This document shows, one piece after another, positions 31,598 through 39,935 of a DNA stretch of 64,000 nucleotides. The notes under the pieces are model-generated. The model was not told the DNA's origin and did no database searches. It worked only from the letters and a program-made list of their open reading frames with translations. A program made the translations under genes and the position numbers. The stretch's first letter is position 1, and each line of letters begins with the position of its first letter. Origin of the DNA: Streptomyces sp. NRRL F-2580. Lineage in GTDB: Bacteria; Actinomycetota; Actinomycetes; Streptomycetales; Streptomycetaceae. The stretch covers positions 23,162-87,161 of the forward strand of contig NZ_JOIR01000048.1 of the NCBI RefSeq assembly GCF_000720115.1. Reading direction: 5' to 3'.

Positions 31598-34114
31598 TCA
31601 AGCCGGCGGCAGGTTCTGTTCGGACCAGACGGTCTTGCCGCCCCTGGTGTAGCGGCTGCCCCAGCGGTGTGAGAGCTGGGCGACGATGTACAGCCCGCGG
31701 CCGCCTTCCTCGGAGTTCCTCGCACGCCGCATCCTCGGCTGGGTGTTGCTGGCGTCAGAGACCTCGCACGTCAGCGTGTCCGCCCGGATCAGGCGGAGGC
31801 GGACCCGGCCGCCTGCGTGCCGGATGGCGTTGGTGACCAGCTCGCTGACGATGAGCTCCGTACTGAAGGCGAGCTCGTCGAGGTCCCAGGCGGTCAGCTG
31901 GTCCAGGACGAGATGGCGCGCGTCGCCGACGATCGCCGGGTCGGCGTCGAGCCACCAGGTCGCGAGGCAGCCGGGATCCACCACCCGGGTACGGGCCAGC
32001 AGGAGGGTGACGTCGTCCCTGAGCCTGCCCGGTGGCAGCCCTTCCACGATGTCGTGCCGGGCCTGGCGCAGCGGCCGGCCGATGACGTCCGCGCGCCGCA
32101 GGCGGTCCGCCAGGTCGTCCATGCCCTGGTCGATGTCGCCCTCTCCGCGTTCGATCAGGCCGTCGCTGTAGAGGGCGAGGACGCTTCCCGGCGCCAGTTC
32201 GCGTTCGACCGGCTCGAAGGGCCAGCCGCCGACCCCGAGGGGCGGGCCGGGGCTCAGCTCGACGTACTCCACGCTTCCGTCCGGGCCGACCACGGCCGGC
32301 GGCGGGTGCCCGGCACTCGCCATGACGCACGCTCGGGTGACCGGGTCGTAGACGGCGTACAGGCAGGTGGCCCCGGCCGGTCCGCTCGGCACCGATATGC
32401 CCGCGTCGGAGTCGTCCGGGTCGTCGCTCTCGGCCTCGGCGGCGACTTGGAGCACCATGTCGTCCACGTGCGCGAGCAGTTCCTCGGGTTCCAGTTCCAG
32501 GTCCGCCATGGCGCGTACGGCGCTGCGCAGGCGGCCCATCATGGCCGTGGCGTGCAGCCCGTGACCGGCGACGTCCCCGACCACCAGGGCGACCCGGGCC
32601 GACGAGAGGGGGATGACGTCGAACCAGTCGCCGCCCACTCCGCTGTCCGCGTCGGCGGGCAGGTAGAGGCCGGCGGCCTCCAGCGCCGGCCTCTCCGAGG
32701 TGGCCGGCGGCAGGAGGCTGCGCTGCAGGCCCACGGCGGTACGGCGTTCCTTGGTGTACCGCCGCGCGTTGTCCACGGCGGCCGCCGCACGGGCGGCGAT
32801 CTCCTGCAGGAGCGCCAGGTCGTCCTCGTCCAGCGGGGGAGCGTCCCCCGTGCGCCAGAGGGTCAGCCTCCCGAACCTGATGCCCCGTGCGCACAGCGGC
32901 GCCGTCATCGCCGAATGCGCACCCGGGACGGTCGTGGCCCACTCCGGAGCCGCCTCGTCCCCGGGCCCCGCGGGCTGGGTTCCGAGGCCGCTGATCAGCT
33001 CGCCCCGGCACGCCCGCTCCCCGTGCGCCCCCGGTTCGGGCACGCCCGCCTCCGTCGCGGTCGGGTGGGGAGCGGCCGCGGCGATCGGAGCCGCGAACTG
33101 GGCGGTCCCCGTACGCAGCGCAGCCGAATCCGCTCCGGCGACGGCCAGCCGGATCAGCGGCAGCGTGAGACGCCCGTCGGCGGGTGGTTCACCGCCGGTC
33201 AGAACGGTCTCCGCCAGATCCACCGCGGCGCAGTCTCCAAGCGCGGGCGTCAGGACCTTCACCAGATCCTCCACGGTGCGCAGGACGGACAGTGAACCGC
33301 CCAGCGCTCCGGTCGCGCGGTACAGCAGGTCCAGGCGCCCACGCGACCGCTCGTGGTCGGTGACGTCGGTGAACACCGTCGCCACACCCATCGGGTGTCC
33401 GGCGGGTTCCTGCAGCCGGAACGCCTGGATGGTCACGACCCGGCCGCCCCGCGGGTCGTCCAGGGTGCGGACGGTCGTGTTGAGACCCACCAGGGGGATC
33501 CCGCTGCGCAGGACCTCCCGCAGCCGGTCGTCGATGATCCGGGCGTCCTCCGCCCACAGGAAGTCGGCCAGGCGCCGGCCGGACAGGTCGACCGGCACCC
33601 CGGTGTACGGCAACAGGTGCGAGTTCGTCCGCAGCAGGCGCAGCTCCGCGTCGAAGACGGCCAGGCCCACCCGGCCTTGCAGGAACAGTTCCTGCGTGAA
33701 GGCGTGGTCCTGCCGCCATCGGGCGACCAGCGCCAGGGGTGCGCCGAGTACGAGGCAGCGGGCCGCCGGGCCACCGCTCGCGCCGTCGTTCAGCGGGATG
33801 ACGCGGAAGCCGATCTCCAGCTCACGTCCTGAGCCGTGCCGCAGGGTGGCGCGGCCCTCCCAGCCCGCCGGGCCTTCCCAGCCCTGCGGACCCTCCTGCT
33901 TCCCCCGCCCGCCCTGGGCCAGGACGGCTTGCCAGCTGCCCGCGTCCGCCAGGAGGTCCCGTGCCGGCCGGCCGCACACGTCCGCGGACCGGCGGTCCAG
34001 GAGGGCTTCGGCCGCCGGTGTCCAGGCGAGGACCGTCCCGGCGTCGTCCAGCAGTGCCGCGGCCGTGTTCGCGGCAGCGAAGGGATAGTCCTGGTTGCTC
34101 TCGGTGGCGCGCAT
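31598..34114 (-). CDS. Multi-domain PAS-GAF-SpoIIE phosphatase with anti-sigma-type ATPase domain
   Basis: An 838-residue soluble protein. Residues ~15-65 and ~145-255 are PAS-like (AFDAELRLLRTNSHLLPYTG; GVATVFTDVTDHERS). A GAF region follows (RLTLWRTGDAPPLDEDDL), then the PP2C domain with GVGGDWFDVIPL, ALVVGDVAGHGLHATAMMG, MASAGHPPPAVV, LALYSDGLIERGEGDID and LRDDVTLLLART. The last ~120 residues are a HATPase_c_2 module (FSTELIVSELVTNAIRHAGG; GRGLYIVAQL). Such proteins both dephosphorylate antagonists and may phosphorylate them as anti-sigma kinases, linking a sensed signal to sigma-factor release. Monocistronic. Confidence 0.9.
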   Translation of the reverse strand: MRATESNQDYPFAAANTAAALLDDAGTVLAWTPAAEALLDRRSADVCGRPARDLLADAGSWQAVLAQGGRGKQEGPQGWEGPAGWEGRATLRHGSGRELEIGFRVIPLNDGASGGPAARCLVLGAPLALVARWRQDHAFTQELFLQGRVGLAVFDAELRLLRTNSHLLPYTGVPVDLSGRRLADFLWAEDARIIDDRLREVLRSGIPLVGLNTTVRTLDDPRGGRVVTIQAFRLQEPAGHPMGVATVFTDVTDHERSRGRLDLLYRATGALGGSLSVLRTVEDLVKVLTPALGDCAAVDLAETVLTGGEPPADGRLTLPLIRLAVAGADSAALRTGTAQFAAPIAAAAPHPTATEAGVPEPGAHGERACRGELISGLGTQPAGPGDEAAPEWATTVPGAHSAMTAPLCARGIRFGRLTLWRTGDAPPLDEDDLALLQEIAARAAAAVDNARRYTKERRTAVGLQRSLLPPATSERPALEAAGLYLPADADSGVGGDWFDVIPLSSARVALVVGDVAGHGLHATAMMGRLRSAVRAMADLELEPEELLAHVDDMVLQVAAEAESDDPDDSDAGISVPSGPAGATCLYAVYDPVTRACVMASAGHPPPAVVGPDGSVEYVELSPGPPLGVGGWPFEPVERELAPGSVLALYSDGLIERGEGDIDQGMDDLADRLRRADVIGRPLRQARHDIVEGLPPGRLRDDVTLLLARTRVVDPGCLATWWLDADPAIVGDARHLVLDQLTAWDLDELAFSTELIVSELVTNAIRHAGGRVRLRLIRADTLTCEVSDASNTQPRMRRARNSEEGGRGLYIVAQLSHRWGSRYTRGGKTVWSEQNLPPA

Positions 34115-34296
34115 GCGTGCCCATCTCGTCCGCCGGTCCCGCTGCCCTCATGCTGATCGATGTCCGGAACGGGAGCCAGGGGCGTTGCGCCATCCGGTCC
34201 CGCTTCAGGCGTCGGTCACAGTGTCTCGCGAGCGTGCCCCGGGCGGGAAGGCCGGCGTCCGCGGCGCGGCGTCGGCCTTCCCGCCCGGGCGCGGCC

Positions 34297-34587
34297 CTAC
34301 GGGCAGCTGATGCGGGCGTCGCCCGGGTCGGTCGTGCAGGTGTCGCTGCCAAGGCCGCCGTTCGCGGTGTCGTTGCCGGCGACGCCGTCGACCGTGTCGA
34401 GCCGGTCGTTGCCGTGGTTGCCCGGCAGGGTGTCGTTTCCGGGGCCGCCGACCAGCGTGTCGTCGCCGTAGCCGCCGTCGATGTTGTCGTTGCCCGCACC
34501 GCCGTGGACGGTGTCGTTGCCGTAGCTCGGGCGGATCGTGTCGTTGCCGCTGAGCCGCCCGGCGCGGCGGGGACGCGACGCGCTCAT
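34297..34587 (-). CDS. Short calcium-repeat (RTX-like) protein, probably a fragment
   Basis: The 96-residue ORF consists of repeats of the GGxGxD type (GNDTVHGGAGNDNIDGG, YGDDTLVGGPGNDTLPG, NGGLGSDTC), which bind Ca2+ in a beta-roll. There is no signal peptide, although these repeats fold outside the cell. Its ATG overlaps the stop of the NmrA gene as ATGA, so ribosomes could re-initiate. Homologues are usually longer and secreted, so this may be only the 3' end of a lost gene. Confidence 0.5.
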   Translation of the reverse strand: MSASRPRRAGRLSGNDTIRPSYGNDTVHGGAGNDNIDGGYGDDTLVGGPGNDTLPGNHGNDRLDTVDGVAGNDTANGGLGSDTCTTDPGDARISCP

Positions 34588-35444
34588 CCGCGCGGAACCG
34601 GCCCGGCGCGCAGTTCCCGTTCGGCGACCACCCGGAAGGGGCTCGGCGGGCGGCCGGTGAGGCGCTCGACCGTGTCGGTGGTGCGGTCCTCGGCCCCTTC
34701 GGCGATGGCGCGGTCCATCGCGGCCAGCATCGCGGCGAACTCCGGCGGGATCACGGCGGCCAGACGGTCGCGCATGTCCTCGTAGGCCAGGGGGTGGTGA
34801 ACCACCGGGCGGCCGGTGACCCGGCCGACGATCGCGGCGATGTCGTCGTGACTGAGTGCCTCCGGTCCCGTCAGGATCAGATCGGCGTTGGGCGCCCGGT
34901 CGTCCGTCAGGGCGCGTACCGCGACGGCGGCGATGTCTTCGGCGTCGACGAAGCCGACCCGGCCGGTCCCGGCCGCGGTCCGGATGAGTCCTTCGGTACG
35001 GATGCTGTCGGCGTGCGCGTGCGTGCCGGTGAAGTTCTGCATGAACCAGGAGGGCCGCAGGACCGCCCACTGCTCGAACAGGCCGGGCAGGGCCCGGTGC
35101 ACCGCTCCCACCGCCGGGCCGCCCTCGGGGATGGCCGAGGAGCTGAGGAGGACCGCGCGACGTACACCGGCGGCGCGGGCCTCCCGGAGGAAGGGCATCA
35201 TGACCGCGGCCGGATCCGGGTCGCCGATGGGCGGGACGAGGTAGGCGCGGTCTACTCCGTCGAGGGCGTCGCCGAAGGTGGTGGCGTCGTACCAGTCGAA
35301 GCGGACCGGGTCCGCTCCCGGGAGCGGGGTGGCTCGACGCCCGGCGGCCCGGACGCGGTGGCCGGCGGCTGTCAGCCGCGCGGCGGTCCGACCGCCGGTG
35401 GTGCCGGTGGCGCCGATGACCAGGGTGGTTCCGGTGGGGTTCAT
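34584..35444 (-). CDS. NmrA-like NAD(P)-binding protein
   Basis: The 286-residue protein has the Rossmann motif LVIGATGTTGGRTAARLTAA, VDRAYLVPPIGDPDP, VLLSSSAIPEGG, LRPSWFMQNF and TGPEALSHDDIAAIVGRVTG. This fits the NmrA/SDR-atypical group, which bind NAD(P) as redox sensors or quinone reductases. ATG 35444 overlaps the upstream SnoaL-like stop by ATGA. The operon is divergent from a TetR gene with clear operators. Confidence 0.88.
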   Translation of the reverse strand: MNPTGTTLVIGATGTTGGRTAARLTAAGHRVRAAGRRATPLPGADPVRFDWYDATTFGDALDGVDRAYLVPPIGDPDPAAVMMPFLREARAAGVRRAVLLSSSAIPEGGPAVGAVHRALPGLFEQWAVLRPSWFMQNFTGTHAHADSIRTEGLIRTAAGTGRVGFVDAEDIAAVAVRALTDDRAPNADLILTGPEALSHDDIAAIVGRVTGRPVVHHPLAYEDMRDRLAAVIPPEFAAMLAAMDRAIAEGAEDRTTDTVERLTGRPPSPFRVVAERELRAGPVPRG

Positions 35445-35869
35445 CGGGCGCCGCTCCCCGTGAAGTCCATCCCGGGCGCCTGGACGGCGAGGGGGTTCCA
35501 GTAGTCGCGGTAGGAGGTGAAGCGTCCGTCCCGGACGGTCACGACGGCGATGTACCTCATGTCGAAGGGGCCGTCCGTCGCGACGAGGCGGCCCACGCCG
35601 CGCATCTCGACCACGATGGTCCCGGGGTCGGTGCTCTCGTGGATCCGCACGTCGGGGAAGTCGTGCAGGTCGATGTGGTCGGGGTAGTCGCGCATGTAGG
35701 CGGCGATGGCTTCCCGGCCGTCCAGCCGTTCGGGCCGGCCCGGGGGAGCGAAGGGGAACTCCATCACGCCCTCGTCGGCCCACAGGCCGACCCAGCCGGG
35801 AATGTCCTTGGCCAGGAGCAGGCGGAGGCTGTGGCGGTACAGATCCGCCGGTGTGGTGGTCGTGGGCAT
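35441..35869 (-). CDS. SnoaL-like/NTF2-fold protein
   Basis: The 142-residue product has the NTF2-like pattern LYRHSLRLLLAKDIPGWVGL, WADEGVMEFPFAPPG, LDGREAIAAYMRDYP and GRFTSYRDYWNP. SnoaL-like proteins act as small isomerases or cyclases or as uncharacterised ligand binders. It is first in the three-gene coupled operon with NmrA and the calcium-repeat ORF. Both TetR operator dyads lie within 75 bases upstream of its start, so it is probably repressed by that regulator. Confidence 0.82.
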   Translation of the reverse strand: MPTTTTPADLYRHSLRLLLAKDIPGWVGLWADEGVMEFPFAPPGRPERLDGREAIAAYMRDYPDHIDLHDFPDVRIHESTDPGTIVVEMRGVGRLVATDGPFDMRYIAVVTVRDGRFTSYRDYWNPLAVQAPGMDFTGSGAR

Positions 35870-35892
35870 GGGGGTACTCCGTCCCGTACGAT

Positions 35893-35909
35893 ACGGACCA
35901 GCGGTCCGT
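35893..35909. promoter_or_regulatory. TetR operator 1
   Basis: ACGGACCAGCGGTCCGT has perfect 7-bp arms around AGC and lies 24 bases upstream of the SnoaL-like start. The context GATACGGACC recurs in operator 2. Confidence 0.75.
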
Positions 35910-35926
35910 TTCGTCGATGAACGATA

Positions 35927-35941
35927 CGGACCGCCGGTCCG
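35927..35941. promoter_or_regulatory. TetR operator 2
   Basis: CGGACCGCCGGTCCG has perfect 6-bp arms around GCC and lies 22 bases upstream of the TetR start. It shares the half-site GATACGGACC with operator 1; the centres are 33 bp apart. Together they would silence both divergent promoters. Confidence 0.75.
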
Positions 35942-35962
35942 CATCGCAACCGGAGGATCCCG

Positions 35963-36574
35963 ATGACCGAACAGCGCAGTCCGCGCAAGGACGCGGCCCG
36001 CAACCGGGCAGCCGTATTCGCCGCCGCCGACGAGCTCTTCGCCCACTGCCGGAGCCCCGAGGACGTGACCATGGCCGAAATCGCGGCAGCGGCCGGCGTC
36101 GGCAAGGGAACGCTCTTCCGCGCCTTCGGCGACCGCACCGGACTGATCGGCGCCCTGTACGAGGCACGGCTCGAACCGGTCAGGAGCGCCGTCGAGGGCG
36201 GTCCGCCACCGCTGGGGCCCACCACTGCCCCGCTGCAACGCGTACCGGCCCTGCTGGACGCCGTCCTGTGCTTCAAGCTCGACAACCGCCACCTCGCCCT
36301 GGCCCTGGAGGGGACGGGCGCGGACAGTCCCTACCGGACGGCGCACTACGAGTGGTGGCACGCCCTGCTACGGGACCTGCTGGAGCAGATCCCGGGCCCG
36401 GCCGACACCGGCTTCACCGCCCACGCCCTGCTCGCCGCCACCCGGGCCGACCTCGTCGCCTATCTGGCCGGAGACAAGGGGGTGCCGCGCGAGGAACTGC
36501 GCGAGCAGCTGGCGGAGTTCACCGCCGGGATCCTCGACACCCGCACCCGACGGGGTTCGTCCGATACACCGTGA
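35963..36574 (+). CDS. TetR-family repressor
   Basis: ATG 35963 follows GGAGGA. The 203-residue protein has the TetR HTH: AVFAAADELFAHC, VTMAEIAAAAGVGKGTLFRA and FGDRTGLIGALYEARL. The C-terminal half is the helical ligand-binding and dimer domain (TADYEWWHALLRDLLEQI-like region with HYEWWHALLRDLLEQIPG). It likely binds the two dyads in its own promoter region and controls the SnoaL-NmrA operon, with release by an unknown small molecule. Confidence 0.9.
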   Translation: MTEQRSPRKDAARNRAAVFAAADELFAHCRSPEDVTMAEIAAAAGVGKGTLFRAFGDRTGLIGALYEARLEPVRSAVEGGPPPLGPTTAPLQRVPALLDAVLCFKLDNRHLALALEGTGADSPYRTAHYEWWHALLRDLLEQIPGPADTGFTAHALLAATRADLVAYLAGDKGVPREELREQLAEFTAGILDTRTRRGSSDTP

Positions 36575-36604
36575 CGCCGAAGCACCGTGTCGGCGCACCG
36601 TGAC

Positions 36605-36627
36605 GCCGGCGCCACCAGGGCGCCGGC
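36605..36627. terminator. GC-rich hairpin after the TetR gene
   Basis: GCCGGCGCC (36605-36613) pairs with GGCGCCGGC (36619-36627) around ACCAG, 31 bases past the TetR stop. A diverged copy of the same sequence follows at about 36645-36660. It separates the TetR gene from the convergent gene ending at 36687. Confidence 0.6.
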
Positions 36628-36686
36628 GCACCATGACGCAGGTGCCAGCAGGGCGCCGGCGGCCGGGGGCGTTGCCCCGCGCGCCG

Positions 36687-37136
36687 TCACAGCCGCCAGT
36701 AGGTACCCGTACGGGAGTCGACGTGCACCACGTGTCGGCCGACGCGTACCACGTGGTGGTCCGGACCGGACCAGGAGCCGGTGACACCGTCGGCGCCGGC
36801 GAGCGGGGTCCAGACCTCCAGGAAGGTGCTGCCGTCCGGGTTGGTTCCCCACTCGACGAGGTTCGCACCCTCCCGTCGGAAGGAGCCGGTGTCCTCTCCC
36901 GGCTCGCCCGTGAGGTGGTGGAAGTGCACCTGGGAGCCGTTGAAGGACGTCGTACCGGCGAAGCCGCGGCTGTCGGCGTAGTACGGCCCGGCCTGCAGCC
37001 ACACCACTTCGCTGTCCTCGATCAGGGGTCCCCCGTCGCGGCTGATGCCGCGCCGCAGCCAGGCCCCGTGCTCGGGCACCGGGACGCCGGGTCCGCCCGG
37101 GACGGGCCCCGTCGGCAGCGGCTCAGGCGCGGTCAT
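36687..37136 (-). CDS. Hypothetical beta-rich protein (149 aa)
   Basis: The protein has a Pro-rich N-terminus and then a series of beta strands: DSEVVWLQAGPYYADSRG, AGTTSFNGSQVHFHHLTG, FLEVWTPLAGADGVTGSW and HHVVRVGRHVVHVDS. The layout resembles a small lipocalin or fatty-acid-binding-like barrel, but I cannot assign a family. ATG 37136 overlaps the 3' end of the Ohr gene by 14 bases, so the two are co-transcribed. Confidence 0.6.
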   Translation of the reverse strand: MTAPEPLPTGPVPGGPGVPVPEHGAWLRRGISRDGGPLIEDSEVVWLQAGPYYADSRGFAGTTSFNGSQVHFHHLTGEPGEDTGSFRREGANLVEWGTNPDGSTFLEVWTPLAGADGVTGSWSGPDHHVVRVGRHVVHVDSRTGTYWRL

Positions 37137-37575
37137 CGGCGGCGGGGCCGTCCACGGCCAGCAGCGTCAGCGGGACGTTGCCCCGTACGGCCTGCGCGTA
37201 GGGGCAGACCGCGTCCGCGCGGTGCAGCAGGGGCTGGAGGTCCGCCGCCCGCCACCCCGGCAGGCTGACGGTGAGGGCCACCGCGAGGCCGTAGCCCGCG
37301 GGGGTGTCCGTGGTGCCGAGCTGCACTTCGCAGGCCACGCGCGCGGCGGTGGCGTCCGCCCCGAAGTCGGCGGCGACCTCCGCGAGCGCGGAGGTGAAGC
37401 AGGCGGCGAAGCCGGCCGCGAACAGCTGCTCCGGGTTGGTGGTGCCGGGGACCTTCTTGCGCGGCGGGGCGAGGCGGACGTCCAGGCGCCCGTCGTCCGT
37501 GCGGACGGAGCCGGTACGGCCCCCCGCCGCATGCGCGGTCGTCCGGTACAGGCTGCTGGTGAGTGGCACGGTCAT
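37123..37575 (-). CDS. ohr: Organic hydroperoxide resistance protein (Ohr/OsmC family)
   Basis: A 150-residue OsmC-fold protein with KVPGTTNPEQLFAAGFAACF (first catalytic Cys59) and ADAVCPYAQAVRGN (Cys124), the two-Cys pattern of Ohr peroxidases that reduce organic hydroperoxides with lipoyl thiols. EVQLGTTDTPAGYGLAVAL matches the Ohr rather than the OsmC branch. No OhrR (MarR) gene is adjacent. It is followed by an overlapping hypothetical gene. Confidence 0.9.
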   Translation of the reverse strand: MTVPLTSSLYRTTAHAAGGRTGSVRTDDGRLDVRLAPPRKKVPGTTNPEQLFAAGFAACFTSALAEVAADFGADATAARVACEVQLGTTDTPAGYGLAVALTVSLPGWRAADLQPLLHRADAVCPYAQAVRGNVPLTLLAVDGPAADDRA

Positions 37576-37766
37576 GGCGTTCGGCCCATCCTGCTCGACG
37601 AGGACGCCGCCCGGGTACGGACAGCGTAAGGCGCTGCTGATGCAGCACCTCGCGCGTCGTCGTGCGTAACCGGGTACGGCGCGTCTCGTCCGGGGCCTCG
37701 GATCCGGCCGCCGGACAATCTAGCAACGCGGACGGTCGGCCGGAGCCCCGCCCGCGGTGAAGTACC

Positions 37767-38792
37767 TCACCCGCCGCCGGCCCCGTCGGGATCCGGGGGC
37801 GCGGGCCGGTGCCGGACGCGGTACGCCCCGGGAGGCATGCCCTCCCACCGGGTGAAGGCACGGACGAGAGCCGTCGCGCCGCTGAGGCCGACGAGGGGGG
37901 CGATCCGGTCCAGTGGCAGGTCCGTGGTCTCCAACAGCCGCCCGGCCCGGCCGTGGCGGGCGGCGTCGAGGAGCGCCCGCCACGACGTGCCCTCCGCGTG
38001 CAGGGCCCGCCGCAGCGTCCGGACGCTGAGGTTGAGCTCCTTGGCGGGGCCCTCGGGACCCGCGTCCTCCAGCGCGGCGTGCTCCAGCCACCGCCGTACG
38101 CGCCCGGCCACGGTCGCGCCCGCGGACAGCTGGTCCAGAAGCCGGTCGGCGTAGGCCCGGTGCAGGGCGTTGAGCGCGGGATCGTAGAGCGGACGGCGCC
38201 GGTCGAGGTCCTCGTCGGCGACCGTGATCGTGTTCTCCCGGGTGTCGAAGGTGACGGGGCAGCCGAGGACACGGGCGTAGGGCTCGGCCGAGCCCGCACG
38301 CGGGTGGGCGAACGACACGGCCAGGGGCGCCCAGTCGTCGCCGGCGATCCAGCGGGCCGCCCGCACCATGATGCTGACGACCGCCTCCACCTGCTGGGGG
38401 TGCATGGCAGCCGGGGCGACGGTCGGCCGGTAGCGGATCCGGCCGACGCCGCTGCCGCGGTGCAGGGTCACCGTGCCCGCCTGGCTCACCAGGGGGTGGT
38501 AGCGCTCGGCCGCCCGCGCGGCGTCCGCGAGACTGGCGCAGGTGAGGACGAGGTGGCCGAGGATGTGCAGGCCTTCGGGCCGGATGCGGTCGCCCACGAG
38601 GAGTCCGGTGTGCGGGCCGGCGTCCCGGGCGTCGAGCACCGAGTCCCACAGGGCGCGCATCTCGCCGTACTCCAGCCGGTCCGTGGGCAGGGCCCAGGAG
38701 GAGGAGGCCGGCCCGCTTTCGCCCTCGGCCGTGGCGTTCAGGACGGCGAGGGCGTAACACGCGGTGACGGAGGGCGACTCGGTGGCGGACAC
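37767..38792 (-). CDS. AraC-family regulator with an arabinose-binding-like N-domain
   Basis: The 341-residue protein has an OruR/ArgR-type N-terminal domain (LEYGEMRALWDSVLDARDAG, GLHILGHLVLTCASLADAAR) and a C-terminal AraC HTH pair (KELNLSVRTLRRALHAEGTS; LDRIAPLVGLSGATALVRAF followed by TRWEGMPPGAYR). These regulators often control catabolism of amino acids or aromatic compounds. It is divergent from the DJ-1/PfpI gene at 39065, a common pairing, so it may regulate that gene. Confidence 0.85.
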   Translation of the reverse strand: MSATESPSVTACYALAVLNATAEGESGPASSSWALPTDRLEYGEMRALWDSVLDARDAGPHTGLLVGDRIRPEGLHILGHLVLTCASLADAARAAERYHPLVSQAGTVTLHRGSGVGRIRYRPTVAPAAMHPQQVEAVVSIMVRAARWIAGDDWAPLAVSFAHPRAGSAEPYARVLGCPVTFDTRENTITVADEDLDRRRPLYDPALNALHRAYADRLLDQLSAGATVAGRVRRWLEHAALEDAGPEGPAKELNLSVRTLRRALHAEGTSWRALLDAARHGRAGRLLETTDLPLDRIAPLVGLSGATALVRAFTRWEGMPPGAYRVRHRPAPPDPDGAGGG

Positions 38793-38998
38793 GGCCGCCA
38801 GTCAATGCGGGCGCACCACCCCCGTCAACACCGTCCGCGGGACGGCCGCCGGCGGGTGGGTCCGGAGAACGGGTCCGAGGAGCGGGTTCGGGGAGCGGTC
38901 CGGAGAGTCAACGGATTGGCCGCCGGAGTGAATGACGGCGCCGCGGGCCGCTCCTAAGGTCGGCCTTCGGACACCGAGGGATCAGGGGCCCGCGGAGT

Positions 38999-39027
38999 GC
39001 CGGGGAAGCCGGGGAAGCCGGGGAAGC
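38999..39027. repeat. Three tandem copies of a 9-bp unit
   Basis: GCCGGGGAA is repeated three times in tandem 40-60 bases upstream of the DJ-1/PfpI start. Copy-number change here could alter the distance between promoter and start. Confidence 0.7.
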
Positions 39028-39064
39028 GTGCTGCCCTGATCACCACCGCTCAGAGGAGTACGCC

Positions 39065-39856
39065 GTGATTCTCTTCCTGCTTCCCGCAGGCGACTACGAC
39101 CCCACCGAGGCGGCGGTGCCCTGGGCCGCACTGCGGGACGCCGGCTTCGAGGTGCGGTTCGCGACCCCCGGCGGGAAGGTCGCGCTCGCCGACCCCCGGC
39201 TCACGGACCTCGGGTTCTCCTGGCTGTCGCCCTGGCTGATGACCCGCCGCGCCGAACTGGCCGCCTACTGGCGCCTCACCGAGGACCCCCATTTCCTCGC
39301 CCCCTCCTCGTACGAGGAGTACGCGCGGTCCGCGGACGAGGACCCGGCCGCCATCACGGGCCTCTTCGTACCCGGCGGCCACGCCGCCGGCATGCGGACG
39401 CTGCTCGAAGACGCCACCGCCCAGCGGCTGTTCGCCCGGCTCTTCACCCAGGGGCTGCCGGTGGGAGCCGTGTGCCACGGCGTGCTGCTCGCGGCCCGAG
39501 CCAGGGATCCCGCCACCGGGCGCTCGGTCCTCCACGGCCGGCGGACGACGGCTCTGACGTCCCTGCTGGAGCTGACCGGATGGAACCTCACCCGGCTCTG
39601 GCTCGGGCGCTACTACCGCACGTACCGCACCACCGTGCAGCAGGAGGTCACCGCGGCGCTCGCCGATCCGCGCCACTTCCTGGCCGGTCCGCCGCTGCCG
39701 TTGCGCGACACCGCCGCCCGGCCCGGACGGGGATTCACCGTCAAGGACGGCAATTACGTCTCCGCGCGGTGGCCCGGCGACTGCCACCGCCTGGCGGCGG
39801 ACTATCTGGCCCTGGTCCGCGCCCATGCGGCGGGAACGGTGCACCGGGCGGGCTGA
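39065..39856 (+). CDS. DJ-1/PfpI-superfamily protein
   Basis: GTG 39065 follows AGAGGAG. The 263-residue product has GFEVRFATPGGKVALADPRL, GLFVPGGHAAGMRTLLEDA and the nucleophile elbow LPVGAVCHGVLLA (Cys137-His138). These define class I glutamine-amidotransferase-like chaperones, glyoxalases or isocyanide hydratases. The extra helical segment TWLMTRRAELAAYW-like (SWLSPWLMTRRAELAAYWRL) is a feature of the larger subgroup. It is divergent from an AraC regulator. Confidence 0.85.
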   Translation: MILFLLPAGDYDPTEAAVPWAALRDAGFEVRFATPGGKVALADPRLTDLGFSWLSPWLMTRRAELAAYWRLTEDPHFLAPSSYEEYARSADEDPAAITGLFVPGGHAAGMRTLLEDATAQRLFARLFTQGLPVGAVCHGVLLAARARDPATGRSVLHGRRTTALTSLLELTGWNLTRLWLGRYYRTYRTTVQQEVTAALADPRHFLAGPPLPLRDTAARPGRGFTVKDGNYVSARWPGDCHRLAADYLALVRAHAAGTVHRAG

Positions 39857-39935
39857 CCCCCGCCCCCGCAGCGCGCGGGCCGGCGGCCGAAAACCATCTC
39901 CGCAGTGTCCTGAACGCTTCGTGAAAAGGATGGGC

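Noticed and set aside
34588..35070. Extension of the calcium-repeat ORF upstream inside the NmrA gene
   Set aside because: Upstream residues are the shadow of NmrA (Arg/Gly/Asp-rich); the repeat character begins only after ATG 34587.
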